From a halophilic archaeon (lineage in GTDB: Archaea; Halobacteriota; Halobacteria; Halobacteriales; Haladaptataceae): a stretch of DNA of 64,000 bases. The stretch spans positions 336,696 to 400,695 of the forward strand of contig QNGA01000004.1 of NCBI GenBank assembly GCA_003298465.1, written 5' to 3'. Positions 16,971 through 25,217 of the stretch are shown one piece after another (the stretch's first letter is position 1; every line of letters begins with the position of its first letter). Position numbers and translations under genes: made by a program. Below the pieces are notes generated by a model, which saw only the letters and a program-made list of their open reading frames with translations, was not told where the DNA came from and did not search any database.

Positions 16971-17483
16971 TTAGTCGGCCAACAGGTCGTCGACGAGGCG
17001 GGTGAACCGGTCGACCATGCGCTCCGGCAGCGACGGTTCGACCGCGGCGAGCAGGCGCGTCGTCCGCTCGGGATGCGTCGGGACGAGCGTCACCCGGTTG
17101 CGGTCGTCCCGTCGCTTCTCGACGAGGTCCTGTTCCTGGAGGTGGCCGACGTGCCACTCCACCGTACTCCGGGCGACGTCGAGTTCCTCGGCGAGGGCCG
17201 CGGGCCGCGCGCGTTCGCGCTCCAGCAGCGTGAGAAGGAGGTCCCGGACGGTCTCGCGCCGTAGCAGCGCCAGCGCGCCCCGCTCCCAGTCGTCGTACTC
17301 CGGCGGATAGTAGTGGGTCTTGCCGTACAGTTGCTCGCGGACGACCCTGTCGTCGGCGAGCAGGCCCCGGAGGTGGTACTGGACCTGCCCGGGCGCGAGG
17401 TCCAGCCCCCTGACGAGCGCGTTGAAGTGGACGCCGGGTTCCGAATCGACGCGACGTCGGATGCGCGTTCCCTGGTCGGTCAT
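16971..17483 (-). CDS. Winged-helix transcriptional regulator with two HTH domains
   Basis: A 170-residue protein with two winged-helix units: about residues 1-60 (HFNALVRGLDLAPGQVQYHL recognition segment) and 78-140 (RPAALAEELDVARSTVEWHV). This tandem layout is common in haloarchaeal regulators related to the MarR/ArsR superfamily. There is no obvious ligand domain; the last 25 residues form an amphipathic helix. The start overlaps the stop of the membrane-protein gene upstream by four bases (ATGA), so the two form a translationally coupled pair. The regulated genes are unknown. Confidence 0.85.
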   Translation of the reverse strand: MTDQGTRIRRRVDSEPGVHFNALVRGLDLAPGQVQYHLRGLLADDRVVREQLYGKTHYYPPEYDDWERGALALLRRETVRDLLLTLLERERARPAALAEELDVARSTVEWHVGHLQEQDLVEKRRDDRNRVTLVPTHPERTTRLLAAVEPSLPERMVDRFTRLVDDLLAD

Positions 17484-17809
17484 AGCTCTCGCTCCACCGT
17501 CCGTGCGTAGTACACTGCGCCGACGAGCAGGCCGACCACGGCGACGTCGAGTCCGTGCTCCGCGAGGTGGTGGGTCGACGGCCCGAGGTGGCCGGTCATC
17601 GTCAGCGCGCCGACGAACGCCCGGGCCGAGAGCGCCGCGAACGCCAGAGCGACGAGGGCGTACGGCAGCGAGCGCCGGCGTCGCAGCGCCGCCAGCGCGA
17701 GCGCGAGCACGAGCACGGACCCGAGCGCCGCCAGCGCGAGCAGCGCCGACAGGGTCGGACCGCTCGCCGGCACCGCGTGCAGGGGCGTCGGCGCGACGGA
17801 CGGAATCAT
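17480..17809 (-). CDS. Small membrane protein paired with the winged-helix regulator (DUF7471-like)
   Basis: A 109-residue protein with three hydrophobic helices (about 17-42, 48-70 and 84-102) and a short HLGPSTHHLAEH loop with three histidines between the second and third. It is the first gene of a two-gene unit with the double winged-helix protein, overlapping it by four bases. Haloarchaea often keep such membrane-protein/regulator pairs; I recall DUF7471 for this one. The membrane protein may sense or sequester the regulator, but that is inference. Confidence 0.65.
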   Translation of the reverse strand: MIPSVAPTPLHAVPASGPTLSALLALAALGSVLVLALALAALRRRRSLPYALVALAFAALSARAFVGALTMTGHLGPSTHHLAEHGLDVAVVGLLVGAVYYARTVEREL

Positions 17810-17897
17810 CTACGTCGGCCTACGCACCGGAACAACGTCAGGGACTCGGTTTCGGTCCCGGCGGTCCGACCGCGGGTTCGAGCGACGGAGTGGCGTC

Positions 17898-18539
17898 TCA
17901 GGCGTTCGACCCCTCGACGAGCCGTCGGAGCTGCTCCGGCGGGATGGCACCGCTCGCGGCGTGCTCGTCGGCGGCGAACGTCGGAACGCCGCGGACGCCG
18001 GCTCGACGCGCCGCGTCGAAGCGCTCCCGGAGTTCGGCGTCGAGTCCGTCGTCGTCGACCGCGTCGCGGATCTCGTCGGGGTCGAGGCCGACGTCCTCGG
18101 CGAGGTCCGCCAGCACGTCCGGGTCGCCGACGTCGCGGGCGTCCTGCCAGAGCGCGTCGAAGACGGCGTGGTGGAACGCGCGAGCGTCGTCGGCGTCGTG
18201 GGTCTGTCGCAGGTGGACGGCGGCCTTGTTCGCGTTCCACGAGTCCACGTCGCGCGAGAGGTCTATCGACATCTCCACGTCGTAGCGCTCCTGCAGGCGT
18301 TCGACGTTCTGCCGGGCCTGCTCGTAGTACTCCTCGTCCTTGCCGTCGTCGGCGTCGTGGTCTATCTCCCCGTCGTCGTCGCGCTTGCCGCCCCGGAGGT
18401 CGAAGACGCGCCACTCCACGTCCAGCGGGTCGTCGCGTCGCTCCCGGTACCGTTCGAGCGACGCCCTGCCGAGGTAACAGAACGGGCAGACGTAGTCGCT
18501 GTAGACGACGAGCGTGTCGGTCGCGGCTTGCTGGCTCAT
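17898..18539 (-). CDS. DsbA/FrnE family thioredoxin-fold oxidoreductase
   Basis: A 213-residue soluble protein with the thioredoxin-fold start VYSDYVCPFCYLG, giving a CPFC active site at about residues 18-21, then the helical insertion of the DsbA/2-hydroxychromene-2-carboxylate isomerase group. A cis-Pro loop (GVRGVPTFAAD) lies near residue 184 and the segment RLVEGSNA closes the chain. There is no signal peptide, so it should act in the cytoplasm, in disulfide exchange or glutathione-independent isomerisation, as proposed for FrnE. The sequence is strongly acidic. It is a single gene, divergent from cdd across 151 bases. Confidence 0.85.
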   Translation of the reverse strand: MSQQAATDTLVVYSDYVCPFCYLGRASLERYRERRDDPLDVEWRVFDLRGGKRDDDGEIDHDADDGKDEEYYEQARQNVERLQERYDVEMSIDLSRDVDSWNANKAAVHLRQTHDADDARAFHHAVFDALWQDARDVGDPDVLADLAEDVGLDPDEIRDAVDDDGLDAELRERFDAARRAGVRGVPTFAADEHAASGAIPPEQLRRLVEGSNA

Positions 18540-18690
18540 CGTCGGTCGTAGCCGCTACAGGGTGAAAAGTCGCGGGGCAGGGGAAACGCGCGCCGGCTCT
18601 GTCCCGTCTCGGGACCGGGCACCGCGGGCGTGCTCCCCGGTCGACGACCGCCTTCGCTCGTTATTTGGGGCGCGGCCACGCAGTAGCGGT

Positions 18691-19077
18691 ATGGACGAAC
18701 TTCTCGAGGCCGCGCGCGAGGTGCAGGCGAACGCACACGTCCCCTACTCGGACTACCCGGTCGGGGCGGCGCTCCGGACCGCGGACGGCACGGTGTACGT
18801 CGGCTGTAACATCGAGAACGCGAACTACAGCAACTCCCTGCACGCCGAGGAGGTCGCCGTCGCGGAGGCGGTCAAGGAGGGCCACCGGGAGTTCGACCGA
18901 CTGGCCGTCAGTTCCGCGAGCCGGGACGGCGTCACCCCCTGCGGGATGTGCAGGCAGACGCTCGCGGAGTTCTGCGGCGACGACTTCCCCGTCGTCTGCG
19001 ACGAAGGCGACGGCACGAGCGAGTACGCGCTCGGCGAACTCCTGCCGGACGCCATCACCGAGGACATGCTCGGGTAG
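18691..19077 (+). CDS. cdd: Cytidine deaminase
   Basis: A 128-residue homotetrameric zinc enzyme converting cytidine and deoxycytidine to uridine and deoxyuridine. Signature residues: HAE at 51-53 and the PCGMC pair with Cys84 and Cys87, giving the His/Cys/Cys zinc site and the Glu53 proton shuttle. The substrate segment VGCNIENANYSNS precedes it. The ATG at 18691 follows a TATA-like cgttatttgg by about 28 bases; the longer open frame upstream is not coding. Uridine phosphorylase follows 87 bases downstream on the same strand with its own promoter, so the two genes form a short pyrimidine salvage route. Confidence 0.93.
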   Translation: MDELLEAAREVQANAHVPYSDYPVGAALRTADGTVYVGCNIENANYSNSLHAEEVAVAEAVKEGHREFDRLAVSSASRDGVTPCGMCRQTLAEFCGDDFPVVCDEGDGTSEYALGELLPDAITEDMLG

Positions 19078-19164
19078 GGACGCCGGACGACCCCGCTGGC
19101 TCGCGAGGACCTCGTCCGCGCCGTAGACGGAAGAACATATTTCGGCCGGGGGCGATGAGCCGGC

Positions 19165-19983
19165 ATGGACGACAGCGAGGACCCCAACGACGACGTGCAG
19201 TACCACCTCGAAGTCGGCGAGGGCGACGTCGCCGACGCCGTGTTGCTCCCCGGCAACCCCGAGCGAGTCGACAAGATAACGCAGTTCTGGGACGAGGCCG
19301 AGGAGGTCGCTCGCCACCGCGAGTACCGCACGGTCACCGGCGAGTACGACGGCGCGCCCGTCTCCGTGACCTCGACGGGTATCGGCGGTCCGTCCGCCGC
19401 CATCGCCGTCGAGGAACTCGCCCGCGTCGGCGCGGACACCTTCCTCCGCGTCGGCTCCTGCGGCGCGATACAGCCGGAGATGGACGTCGGCGACCTCGTC
19501 ATCACGACCGGTGGCGTCCGCCAGGAGGGGACCAGCGACGAGTACGTCCGGGAGGACTACCCTGCCATCGCCGACTACGAGGTGGTCGCGGCGCTCGTCG
19601 CCGCCGCCGAACGACTGGACTACGACTACCACGCGGGCGTGACGATGAGCGCCGACAGCTTCTACGCCGGTCAGGGGCGGCCCGGGTTCGAAGGGTTCCG
19701 CGCCGAGGGCAGCGAGGACCTCGTCGAGCACCTGAAGGAAGCGAACGTGAAGAACATCGAGATGGAGGCGAGCGCCATCATGACCATCGCCAGCGTCTAC
19801 GGCCTCCGCGCGGGCGCGGTCTGTTCCGTGTACGCCAACCGCGAAACCGGCGAGTTCCGGACGGAGGGCGAACACCGGGCGGCCGAGACGGCGAGTCTCG
19901 CCGTGAAGTTGCTCTCGCGCATGGACGACGTCAAGGCCGACGCCGGCGTCGACCGCTGGCATCCCGGTCTCTCGCTGGAGTAG
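19165..19983 (+). CDS. udp: Uridine phosphorylase
   Basis: A 272-residue nucleoside phosphorylase of the PNP/UDP family, splitting uridine with phosphate into uracil and ribose-1-phosphate. Visible signatures: phosphate-binding GNPERVD near 31-37, the family motif STGIGGPSAAIAVEEL (about 71-86), LRVGSCGAIQ near 94-103, and the NIEMEAS segment near 194-200 that contacts ribose. The ATG at 19165 is 27 bases after acatatttcgg, hence leaderless. Together with cdd it returns cytidine to uracil and central carbon. The NCBI-style alternative, a purine phosphorylase, is less likely given the sequence resemblance to Udp. Confidence 0.88.
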   Translation: MDDSEDPNDDVQYHLEVGEGDVADAVLLPGNPERVDKITQFWDEAEEVARHREYRTVTGEYDGAPVSVTSTGIGGPSAAIAVEELARVGADTFLRVGSCGAIQPEMDVGDLVITTGGVRQEGTSDEYVREDYPAIADYEVVAALVAAAERLDYDYHAGVTMSADSFYAGQGRPGFEGFRAEGSEDLVEHLKEANVKNIEMEASAIMTIASVYGLRAGAVCSVYANRETGEFRTEGEHRAAETASLAVKLLSRMDDVKADAGVDRWHPGLSLE

Positions 19984-20094
19984 CGGGACGTCCGCTTCGC
20001 TCTCCGTCGGGGGCTGTACGGGCGATGCGGACGGTCGGCGGAGACGATTCGCACAGCAGGAGAGGAGACGGCGACGCGGGCCGTTCGTCGGTCG

Positions 20095-20349
20095 TTACGC
20101 GTACGCTTCGCGGGCCTTCTGGAACGCCGGGATGACCACCCAGAACAGGAGCATCCCGAAGATGGTGAGCCAGAAGAAGACCTCCCGCAGGACGATCGCG
20201 AGGTTGCCGTACAGGCCGAGCCCCTCCGGAACCTCGCCGATGAGTTGCGTGTCCTCGAACCCCGGCGTCGTGTACCAGCCCGAGATGACCATCCAGGCCA
20301 GGCCCGCCGTCGTGGCGATACCGAGCCCCTTGGCGAATTCGTCAGCCAT
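20095..20349 (-). CDS. Small membrane protein of the cytochrome bc operon (DUF7314-like)
   Basis: An 84-residue protein with two hydrophobic segments (about 8-26 and 50-74) joined by a loop containing GFEDTQLIGEVPEGLG. It is the last gene of the bc-type operon and overlaps the preceding gene by eight bases. I recall the haloarchaeal family as DUF7314. No cofactor ligands are evident. A small supernumerary subunit or assembly factor of the cytochrome complex is inferred from strict operon membership. Confidence 0.75.
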   Translation of the reverse strand: MADEFAKGLGIATTAGLAWMVISGWYTTPGFEDTQLIGEVPEGLGLYGNLAIVLREVFFWLTIFGMLLFWVVIPAFQKAREAYA

Positions 20350-20704
20350 TGTTCGACTGTTCGTTGGAGTCGTCTTTAGGCTTTCCCATTCCCTCGGCCC
20401 GGAACCGGGTCGAGAAGGCGTACACCACCGAGCCGGCGACGATGAGCGCCAGTCCGGCCAACGCCAGCGGGACGTTCATCTCCTCGAAGCTCGCTCGCGC
20501 CCGGTTCGTCGCCACGTCGAGCACGATGAACCCGCCGACGACCGTCGCGACCGCGAACAGCGTCGAGAACACCGTCACCGCCTTGTACACCCGGAGCGGG
20601 ACGACGACTTCGCGCGCGACGATGCCGTCGTCGGTCTCCCGAACGATGGAGTCGTCGGAGACGCTCGTCTCGGTCCCGTCGTCGTCTGCGCCGGAAGCAG
20701 GCAT
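20342..20704 (-). CDS. Small membrane protein of the cytochrome bc operon (DUF7315-like)
   Basis: A 120-residue protein with an acidic N-terminal 40 residues, two membrane helices (about 44-65 and 80-100) and a charged C-terminal tail. It lies between the cytochrome b C-terminal subunit and the last small gene. No catalytic or haem-binding residues are seen. I recall the family as DUF7315. A role as accessory subunit of the bc complex is inferred from position. Confidence 0.75.
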   Translation of the reverse strand: MPASGADDDGTETSVSDDSIVRETDDGIVAREVVVPLRVYKAVTVFSTLFAVATVVGGFIVLDVATNRARASFEEMNVPLALAGLALIVAGSVVYAFSTRFRAEGMGKPKDDSNEQSNNG

Positions 20705-20716
20705 GCGAGAAGAGGG

Positions 20717-21475
20717 TTATTTCGGCGGCCGGAGTCGGTAGTACCGCCGGTTCAGGCTGAACATGTACCCCTCGCGCATCGCCTTCAGCACCGCGTAGCT
20801 GATGAAGCCTGCGACGAACGGCAGCAGGAACGTCAGGTCGAACGCGAGGTGAGCGTTGATCGGCAGCAGATTCTTGATGGACAGTCCGCTGATGGTGAGA
20901 GCGAACGTGACACCGAAGACGCCGACGGCCGCCCAGAACGGCTGTTCGACGGGCCGTCGGGCGCTCCCCTTGTTCAGGAAGGGGACGATGGCGATGATGC
21001 CGACGACGACGACGTTCGCGACGACGCCGTACGTGCGGTCCGCCATCAGCTTCTCGCCGCCGAGGATGGCGAGCTCCGGGTTGAGCGGGCCGAGTTTCAG
21101 CAGACCGAACGACCAGTAGAGATACCAGTCCGGCAGGATGATGGCCGGCGTGGAACTCGGGTCCGCCGGCGCGCCGAGGTGGGGCGGGAGCGTCGCGGAG
21201 AGGAACAGGATCATCCCCACGAAGAAGCTCGTGATAGAGAGGTTCCTGATCATCTCGTGGGGCCACGTGGGGAACGCCAGCACGTCGCGCTCGACGTAGC
21301 TGGACTCCTGTCGGAGGTCCTGGTCCTCGCGACGGGCCCGCTCGAAGTACTCGTACGTCAGCCGGGAGAGTCCCTGCGTGCGCTGCTTGCGCTCCAGCCA
21401 CGAGGGGGTCTCGTCGTCCGGCGGGACGATGCCGGTGCCGCTTCCGTCGGTCTGCGGTTCGTTGTCGTCGGTCAT
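20717..21475 (-). CDS. petD: Cytochrome b C-terminal subunit (subunit IV/PetD-like)
   Basis: A 252-residue membrane protein carrying the C-terminal half of cytochrome b, including the quinol oxidation (Qo) site. The Qo motif reads PDWY at residues 115-118 rather than PEWY, the form usually associated with menaquinol-using complexes. About 70 polar residues precede the first helix, and four to five helices follow, more than the three of plastid subunit IV. It sits two bases downstream of the N-terminal half gene. Together they form the split, b6f-like cytochrome b of a halocyanin-linked complex. The family is confident. Confidence 0.9.
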   Translation of the reverse strand: MTDDNEPQTDGSGTGIVPPDDETPSWLERKQRTQGLSRLTYEYFERARREDQDLRQESSYVERDVLAFPTWPHEMIRNLSITSFFVGMILFLSATLPPHLGAPADPSSTPAIILPDWYLYWSFGLLKLGPLNPELAILGGEKLMADRTYGVVANVVVVGIIAIVPFLNKGSARRPVEQPFWAAVGVFGVTFALTISGLSIKNLLPINAHLAFDLTFLLPFVAGFISYAVLKAMREGYMFSLNRRYYRLRPPK

Positions 21476-21477
21476 GG

Positions 21478-22272
21478 TTAGTGTGGTTCAGCGATGCCCT
21501 GCATCCAGACGATGCCGATGTGGACCGCGATGAGCGTGGTCACGACGAACGGGAGCAGGAACACGTGCATGATGTACATCCGCTGTAGCGTGGGCTGTCC
21601 CGGGCTGAACCCGCCGAACATCAGCTGGGCGACCCACTCGCCTATCAGCGGGATAGAGAGGCTCATCTCGACGCCGATCTGGCCGGCCCAGTACGCCAGC
21701 TGGTCCCACGTCAGGAGGTAGCCGGTGTACCCGAACACCATCGTCAGGCTGATGAGGACGATGCCCAGTATCCAGTTGAGTTCGCGGGGTTCCTTGTACG
21801 CGCCCGTGAAGTAGACGCGGAGCATGTGCAGGAACACCGCGGCGACCATCACCTGCGCGGACCAGCGGTGGAGGCTCCGGAGCATGAACCCGAAGTTCAG
21901 CTCGGTCATGATGAACGTCAGCTGGTTGTACGCGGCCGACGGGTCGCCCGCCGTCGACGGCGAGTAGTAGAACCCGAGCAACGCACCGCTGATGGCGGCC
22001 ACCACGTACGCGAGCGTCGAGAAGCTCCCGAGCGCGTAGAGGGGGTACCAGTACCAGAACTTGTTGTCCAGCCCGTACTGTTCGGTGTGGCTCTTCGGCA
22101 TCTGGAGGTTGACCCGGTAGTACAGCGTCTCCAGCAGCTCCAGGTAGTCCACGATGCGGAACCGACGGTCCATCCAGATCAACGTCGTGAGGAACGTCGA
22201 CTCTATCGGCGTCAGGTCCTTCTCCTTGAGCCACTCGCCGTGGTCGTGTTCGTCTTTCGGTTCCAGACTCAT
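21478..22272 (-). CDS. petB: Cytochrome b N-terminal subunit (b6/PetB-like)
   Basis: A 264-residue four-helix membrane protein binding two b haems. Haem ligands are His135/His149 (SLHRWSA and FLHMLRVY) and His236/His251. The second pair is 15 residues apart (HX14H), the spacing of b6f and Gram-positive complexes rather than mitochondrial cytochrome b. There is no cysteine anywhere, so the covalent haem c-n of chloroplast b6f cannot form. It lies directly between the Rieske gene (one-base gap) and the C-terminal subunit gene. Electrons bifurcate here from quinol to Rieske and b haems. Confidence 0.92.
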   Translation of the reverse strand: MSLEPKDEHDHGEWLKEKDLTPIESTFLTTLIWMDRRFRIVDYLELLETLYYRVNLQMPKSHTEQYGLDNKFWYWYPLYALGSFSTLAYVVAAISGALLGFYYSPSTAGDPSAAYNQLTFIMTELNFGFMLRSLHRWSAQVMVAAVFLHMLRVYFTGAYKEPRELNWILGIVLISLTMVFGYTGYLLTWDQLAYWAGQIGVEMSLSIPLIGEWVAQLMFGGFSPGQPTLQRMYIMHVFLLPFVVTTLIAVHIGIVWMQGIAEPH

Positions 22273-22273
22273 G

Positions 22274-23122
22274 TCACTCGTCCCCCGGGCGGGGTAGCGC
22301 CGTGAACGATAGTTCGACGATCGAGTACGGGTCGTAGACCGACTGGTGGCACGGGCAGTATATCATGTTCTCCGCGCCGAACTTGGCGGAGCCGGGGATG
22401 CCCTTGAACGAGGGGACACAGCAGAAGTGGGTGCACTTGTTCAGATTGGCGATGAACCCCTTCTCCGTGCTCTCCTTGAGCCACTTGCTCTGGTTGGACA
22501 TCTTCTCGACCCGCGTACTTCGGATGACCTGAACCGTTATCGTCTCGCTCGCAGGAACGTCCTGGGAGCGCCAGGTGACCATCGCCGGCTTGCCGAGGCC
22601 GGACTTCCCGATGCCGTTCCCCCACGTCTCGTAGTTGCTGAAGTCGTCGACGTGGACCTTGTCGCCCGCGCTGACCTCCTGGCTCTGCCAGTCGAACTTG
22701 GCACCTTCCTTGTACCGGAAGTAATCGTCCTGGTCCGCCTCCGGGTCGATGCCCTTGTACGTCTGGACGCCGCAGTACTGGAACCACCTGGGCGAGTAGG
22801 TGATGCCGCCGATCTTCTTCTCGGCGACGGTCACTTCCCGTCCCTGCTCCGTCTTGGTCTCCGGTTTCGGCATCACGCCCTTGAGGTATCCCTCGTCGTC
22901 GATCTCGATGGGAATCTGGGGCATCCCGCGGGGAGCGGGACCGTCCGTGTTCTCCATCCCCATGAACTTCGTGATACCGCCACCTTCGCCGGTCGGGGCG
23001 GTCGTCGCCTTCAACGCTGTCGCCCCGGTGACGCCGACGCCGGCGAGCGTCGCGCTGCCGACGACGCCTTTGACGAAACGACGGCGACCTGTGCTCTCTG
23101 GATACTTGTCCTCTTCTGCCAT
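22274..23122 (-). CDS. Rieske 2Fe-2S protein of the bc complex
   Basis: A 282-residue protein with a Tat-type motif (RRRFVKG, residues 13-19) and an N-terminal helix that probably stays as membrane anchor. The cluster boxes are CTHFCC at 230-235 and CPCHQS at 256-261. Ligands are Cys230, His232, Cys256 and His259, with a stabilising disulfide Cys235-Cys258. The usual Gly before the disulfide Cys is Cys234 here, and the Gly after His259 is Gln. Ser261 and Tyr263, which raise redox potential in other Rieske proteins, are kept. The ATG at 23122 is chosen over a long upstream extension that reads into the DUF7318 gene. A large insert (about 85-215) separates anchor and cluster domain. Confidence 0.93.
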   Translation of the reverse strand: MAEEDKYPESTGRRRFVKGVVGSATLAGVGVTGATALKATTAPTGEGGGITKFMGMENTDGPAPRGMPQIPIEIDDEGYLKGVMPKPETKTEQGREVTVAEKKIGGITYSPRWFQYCGVQTYKGIDPEADQDDYFRYKEGAKFDWQSQEVSAGDKVHVDDFSNYETWGNGIGKSGLGKPAMVTWRSQDVPASETITVQVIRSTRVEKMSNQSKWLKESTEKGFIANLNKCTHFCCVPSFKGIPGSAKFGAENMIYCPCHQSVYDPYSIVELSFTALPRPGDE

Positions 23123-23124
23123 TT

Positions 23125-23511
23125 TTATCGTTTGTAGTAGGGGTAGACTGCTTTCTTGAACTGGTCCCACGCATCGCCGACCGACTCGGTACCGTACTGC
23201 TGCCCTTCGCGCACGTAGAGGTCCTCCCACTTGCGACGACGCTTCTTGACGATCATCACGTCGGGGAGGAACTCCTTGCGGTACAGCATCAGGATGAACG
23301 CGAGGTCGATGAACACGACCGCGAGGATACCGCCGAGATACATGTTGCCGACCTCCGACAGCCCCCAGCCGTTGAGGAGGCCGTAGGTGAACAGGCCGAC
23401 GAACACGACCTCGATGATCGTCAGCAGGACGATGGCGATAGCTGCCGTCGTGCTCTCGCGAGCCGGTTCGTAGCGGTGGATGTCGCCGTAACTGTTACCT
23501 GTCGATGACAT
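23125..23511 (-). CDS. Membrane protein of the cytochrome bc operon (DUF7318-like)
   Basis: A 128-residue protein with two hydrophobic helices (about 21-46 and 58-78) followed by a basic, aromatic C-terminal tail (KKRRRKWEDLYV). It sits between the anchored halocyanin gene and the Rieske gene, abutting the first with no gap and the second with a two-base gap. I recall the family as DUF7318. It has no haem-binding CxxCH or other ligand pattern, so it does not replace cytochrome c1. A structural subunit of the bc complex is the best inference. Confidence 0.78.
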   Translation of the reverse strand: MSSTGNSYGDIHRYEPARESTTAAIAIVLLTIIEVVFVGLFTYGLLNGWGLSEVGNMYLGGILAVVFIDLAFILMLYRKEFLPDVMIVKKRRRKWEDLYVREGQQYGTESVGDAWDQFKKAVYPYYKR

Positions 23512-24201
23512 TTACTGTCCACCTCCGCTCGTGTGTGCGGATTCGCCGTACTTCAGGAAGAAGAACGTGTAGATGAGCGAGACTATCATCATCAGGATCG
23601 TCGCGATGCCGACGAAGTGGGCCTGGAACGCGACGCCCATCTCCTCGGGGTCGGCCTCCTCCTCGGCTCCGCCGCCGCCACCGCCGCCGCTTCCGACGGT
23701 GATGGTGCCCGTCATCCCCACCGCCTTGTGGGGATTGCAGTAGTACTCGTAGGACCCGGTGGCTTCGAAGGTGTGCTCGTGGGTGTGACCCTTGTCGTAC
23801 AGCTTCGACTTGCCGCCCTTCGTCCCCTCCCAGCTGGAACCGCTGGGCTGGCTCTGGACGACGATGTTGTGGCCGTTCCCTTCCCAGACCCACTTCACCG
23901 TCGTGCCGGGGGTGATGGATATCTCCTGGGGCTCGAACGCGTTGTCGACGACCTTCACCGTCTTCGTCGGGCCGCCACCGCCTCCGCCACCCCCTTGCGA
24001 CTGATTGCCGCTGGAGTTGTTGCCGCTGGTACCGTTTCCAGCGGTTCCGTTGCCGCCGGTCTGGTTACCACCAGTCGTCCCGTTGCCGCCCGACTGGTTA
24101 CCACCTCCCGACGTGGTCGTCTCCTGGGCGGCAGCGGACGCAGTAGCGGCTGTTCCGCCGGCCACGCCGCTGGCCGCCAGTAGAAAGTCCCGCCTCTTCA
24201 T
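23512..24201 (-). CDS. Halocyanin with a C-terminal membrane anchor
   Basis: A 229-residue blue copper protein and the first gene of the bc operon. It has a Tat signal (KRRDFLLAA), a low-complexity Gly/Asn/Ser/Thr linker (about 26-75), a cupredoxin domain (about 77-165) and a C-terminal membrane helix (about 190-210, ILMMIVSLIYTFFFL). Copper ligands are the His of GNGHNIVV and the Cys, His and Met of YYCNPHKAVGM. Being tethered and co-transcribed with Rieske and cytochrome b, it is placed to accept electrons from Rieske, the job of cytochrome c1 or f elsewhere; that role is inferred. A TATA box (24227-24235) lies 27-30 bases upstream. Confidence 0.9.
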   Translation of the reverse strand: MKRRDFLLAASGVAGGTAATASAAAQETTTSGGGNQSGGNGTTGGNQTGGNGTAGNGTSGNNSSGNQSQGGGGGGGGPTKTVKVVDNAFEPQEISITPGTTVKWVWEGNGHNIVVQSQPSGSSWEGTKGGKSKLYDKGHTHEHTFEATGSYEYYCNPHKAVGMTGTITVGSGGGGGGGAEEEADPEEMGVAFQAHFVGIATILMMIVSLIYTFFFLKYGESAHTSGGGQ

Positions 24202-24226
24202 ACGGTCGGAACTCAGGATGGGAATT

Positions 24227-24235
24227 GCTTAAAGC
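24227..24235 (-). promoter_or_regulatory. TATA box of the cytochrome bc operon
   Basis: The palindromic gcttaaagc is centred 30 bases before the start of the anchored halocyanin gene on the minus strand, so the operon mRNA begins near or at that ATG. Spacing supports a promoter. Confidence 0.55.
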
Positions 24236-24269
24236 CACCGATGCCGTCGGACTGACGGTGATTTCGCCG

Positions 24270-25061
24270 TCAGTCGTCCGCGTCCGTCTCCGCGTCATCG
24301 TCGTCTATCGGAAGGAAGTCTGGGCGTTCGCCGGACTCCACGCCGGCGTTCCGAAGTCGGTCGCGGTACTCCTCCGAACGGAAGCGGTCGGAGAGTCGCG
24401 CGTTCGCGACCAGCAGGAGGACGAACAGGCCGAAGAGGAGGAATCCGCCACCGACCACCGCCAGCAGCGCCGACGCCTGCCGGATGTTCCGGGACACGTC
24501 GAGAACGCCGAGACTCACGACCACCCACGCGACGAGCATCCCGATGCCCGCGACGACGTGGATGCCGGCGATGATACCCATCAATTTGTTCCCGAGTTCC
24601 CCGCTGCCCTCGGGCACCTCGTCGGGGTCCGGCAGGGCCTCGTCGGGGGCGTCGGGCACGTCGTACTCCTCCATCGACGCCAGGGCGATGGTCGGCTTCA
24701 CGTCCCGGAGCACGGTCCCGCTCCCCTCGACGCTCCCGTCCGGGTAGACGATAGCGTACCCCTCGTCCGAGTAGGCGAGCAACTGGGACTGGCCGTCCCG
24801 GGTGACGCGTTCGAGGACCGCGAACACGTCCCGGTTCGCTATCCGATTCCGGAGGTCGGCCTCGACCCTGTCGAGCAGGCGCTCGCCCGTGATCCACGAG
24901 TCGGGGTCGAACGCGGCCTCCCACTCCTCGAGGTCCATCTCCGCCATGTCCTCCGGGCCGAAATCGTCGAAGTCGTACTTCTCTTCGACCTCGCGGCGGA
25001 GTTCCTCGCGGGACTCGTCGTCGGCATCCCCTGCCTGCGTCCCACTGTCGGAGTCAGCCAT
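24270..25061 (-). CDS. Acidic membrane protein next to the bc operon (DUF7319-like)
   Basis: A 263-residue protein. The N-terminal 150 residues are soluble and very acidic, with a conserved-looking YDFDDFGPEDMAEMDLEEWEAAF-type stretch near 29-51. Two adjacent membrane helices follow (about 163-184 and 192-220), then a charged tail ending EDDDAETDADD-like. I recall the family as DUF7319. It has its own TATA-like box (25082-25092) 27 bases before the ATG, so it is a separate unit upstream of the bc operon in the same direction. An accessory or assembly role for the complex is inferred from conserved position only. Confidence 0.72.
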   Translation of the reverse strand: MADSDSGTQAGDADDESREELRREVEEKYDFDDFGPEDMAEMDLEEWEAAFDPDSWITGERLLDRVEADLRNRIANRDVFAVLERVTRDGQSQLLAYSDEGYAIVYPDGSVEGSGTVLRDVKPTIALASMEEYDVPDAPDEALPDPDEVPEGSGELGNKLMGIIAGIHVVAGIGMLVAWVVVSLGVLDVSRNIRQASALLAVVGGGFLLFGLFVLLLVANARLSDRFRSEEYRDRLRNAGVESGERPDFLPIDDDDAETDADD

Positions 25062-25217
25062 CGTGCTGACCTTACGGTTCGACGGCTAAACGTCTTCTGA
25101 CATTCGGAAGTCGGAGGCGGTGACCGGGCGTTCGCACGCCGAAATCCGGGCGTCGCGCCCCGGACTCGTCCGGCGGCGTTCCGCACAGTTTAACGCCGCT
25201 CGGTCCAACCCCCTCGC

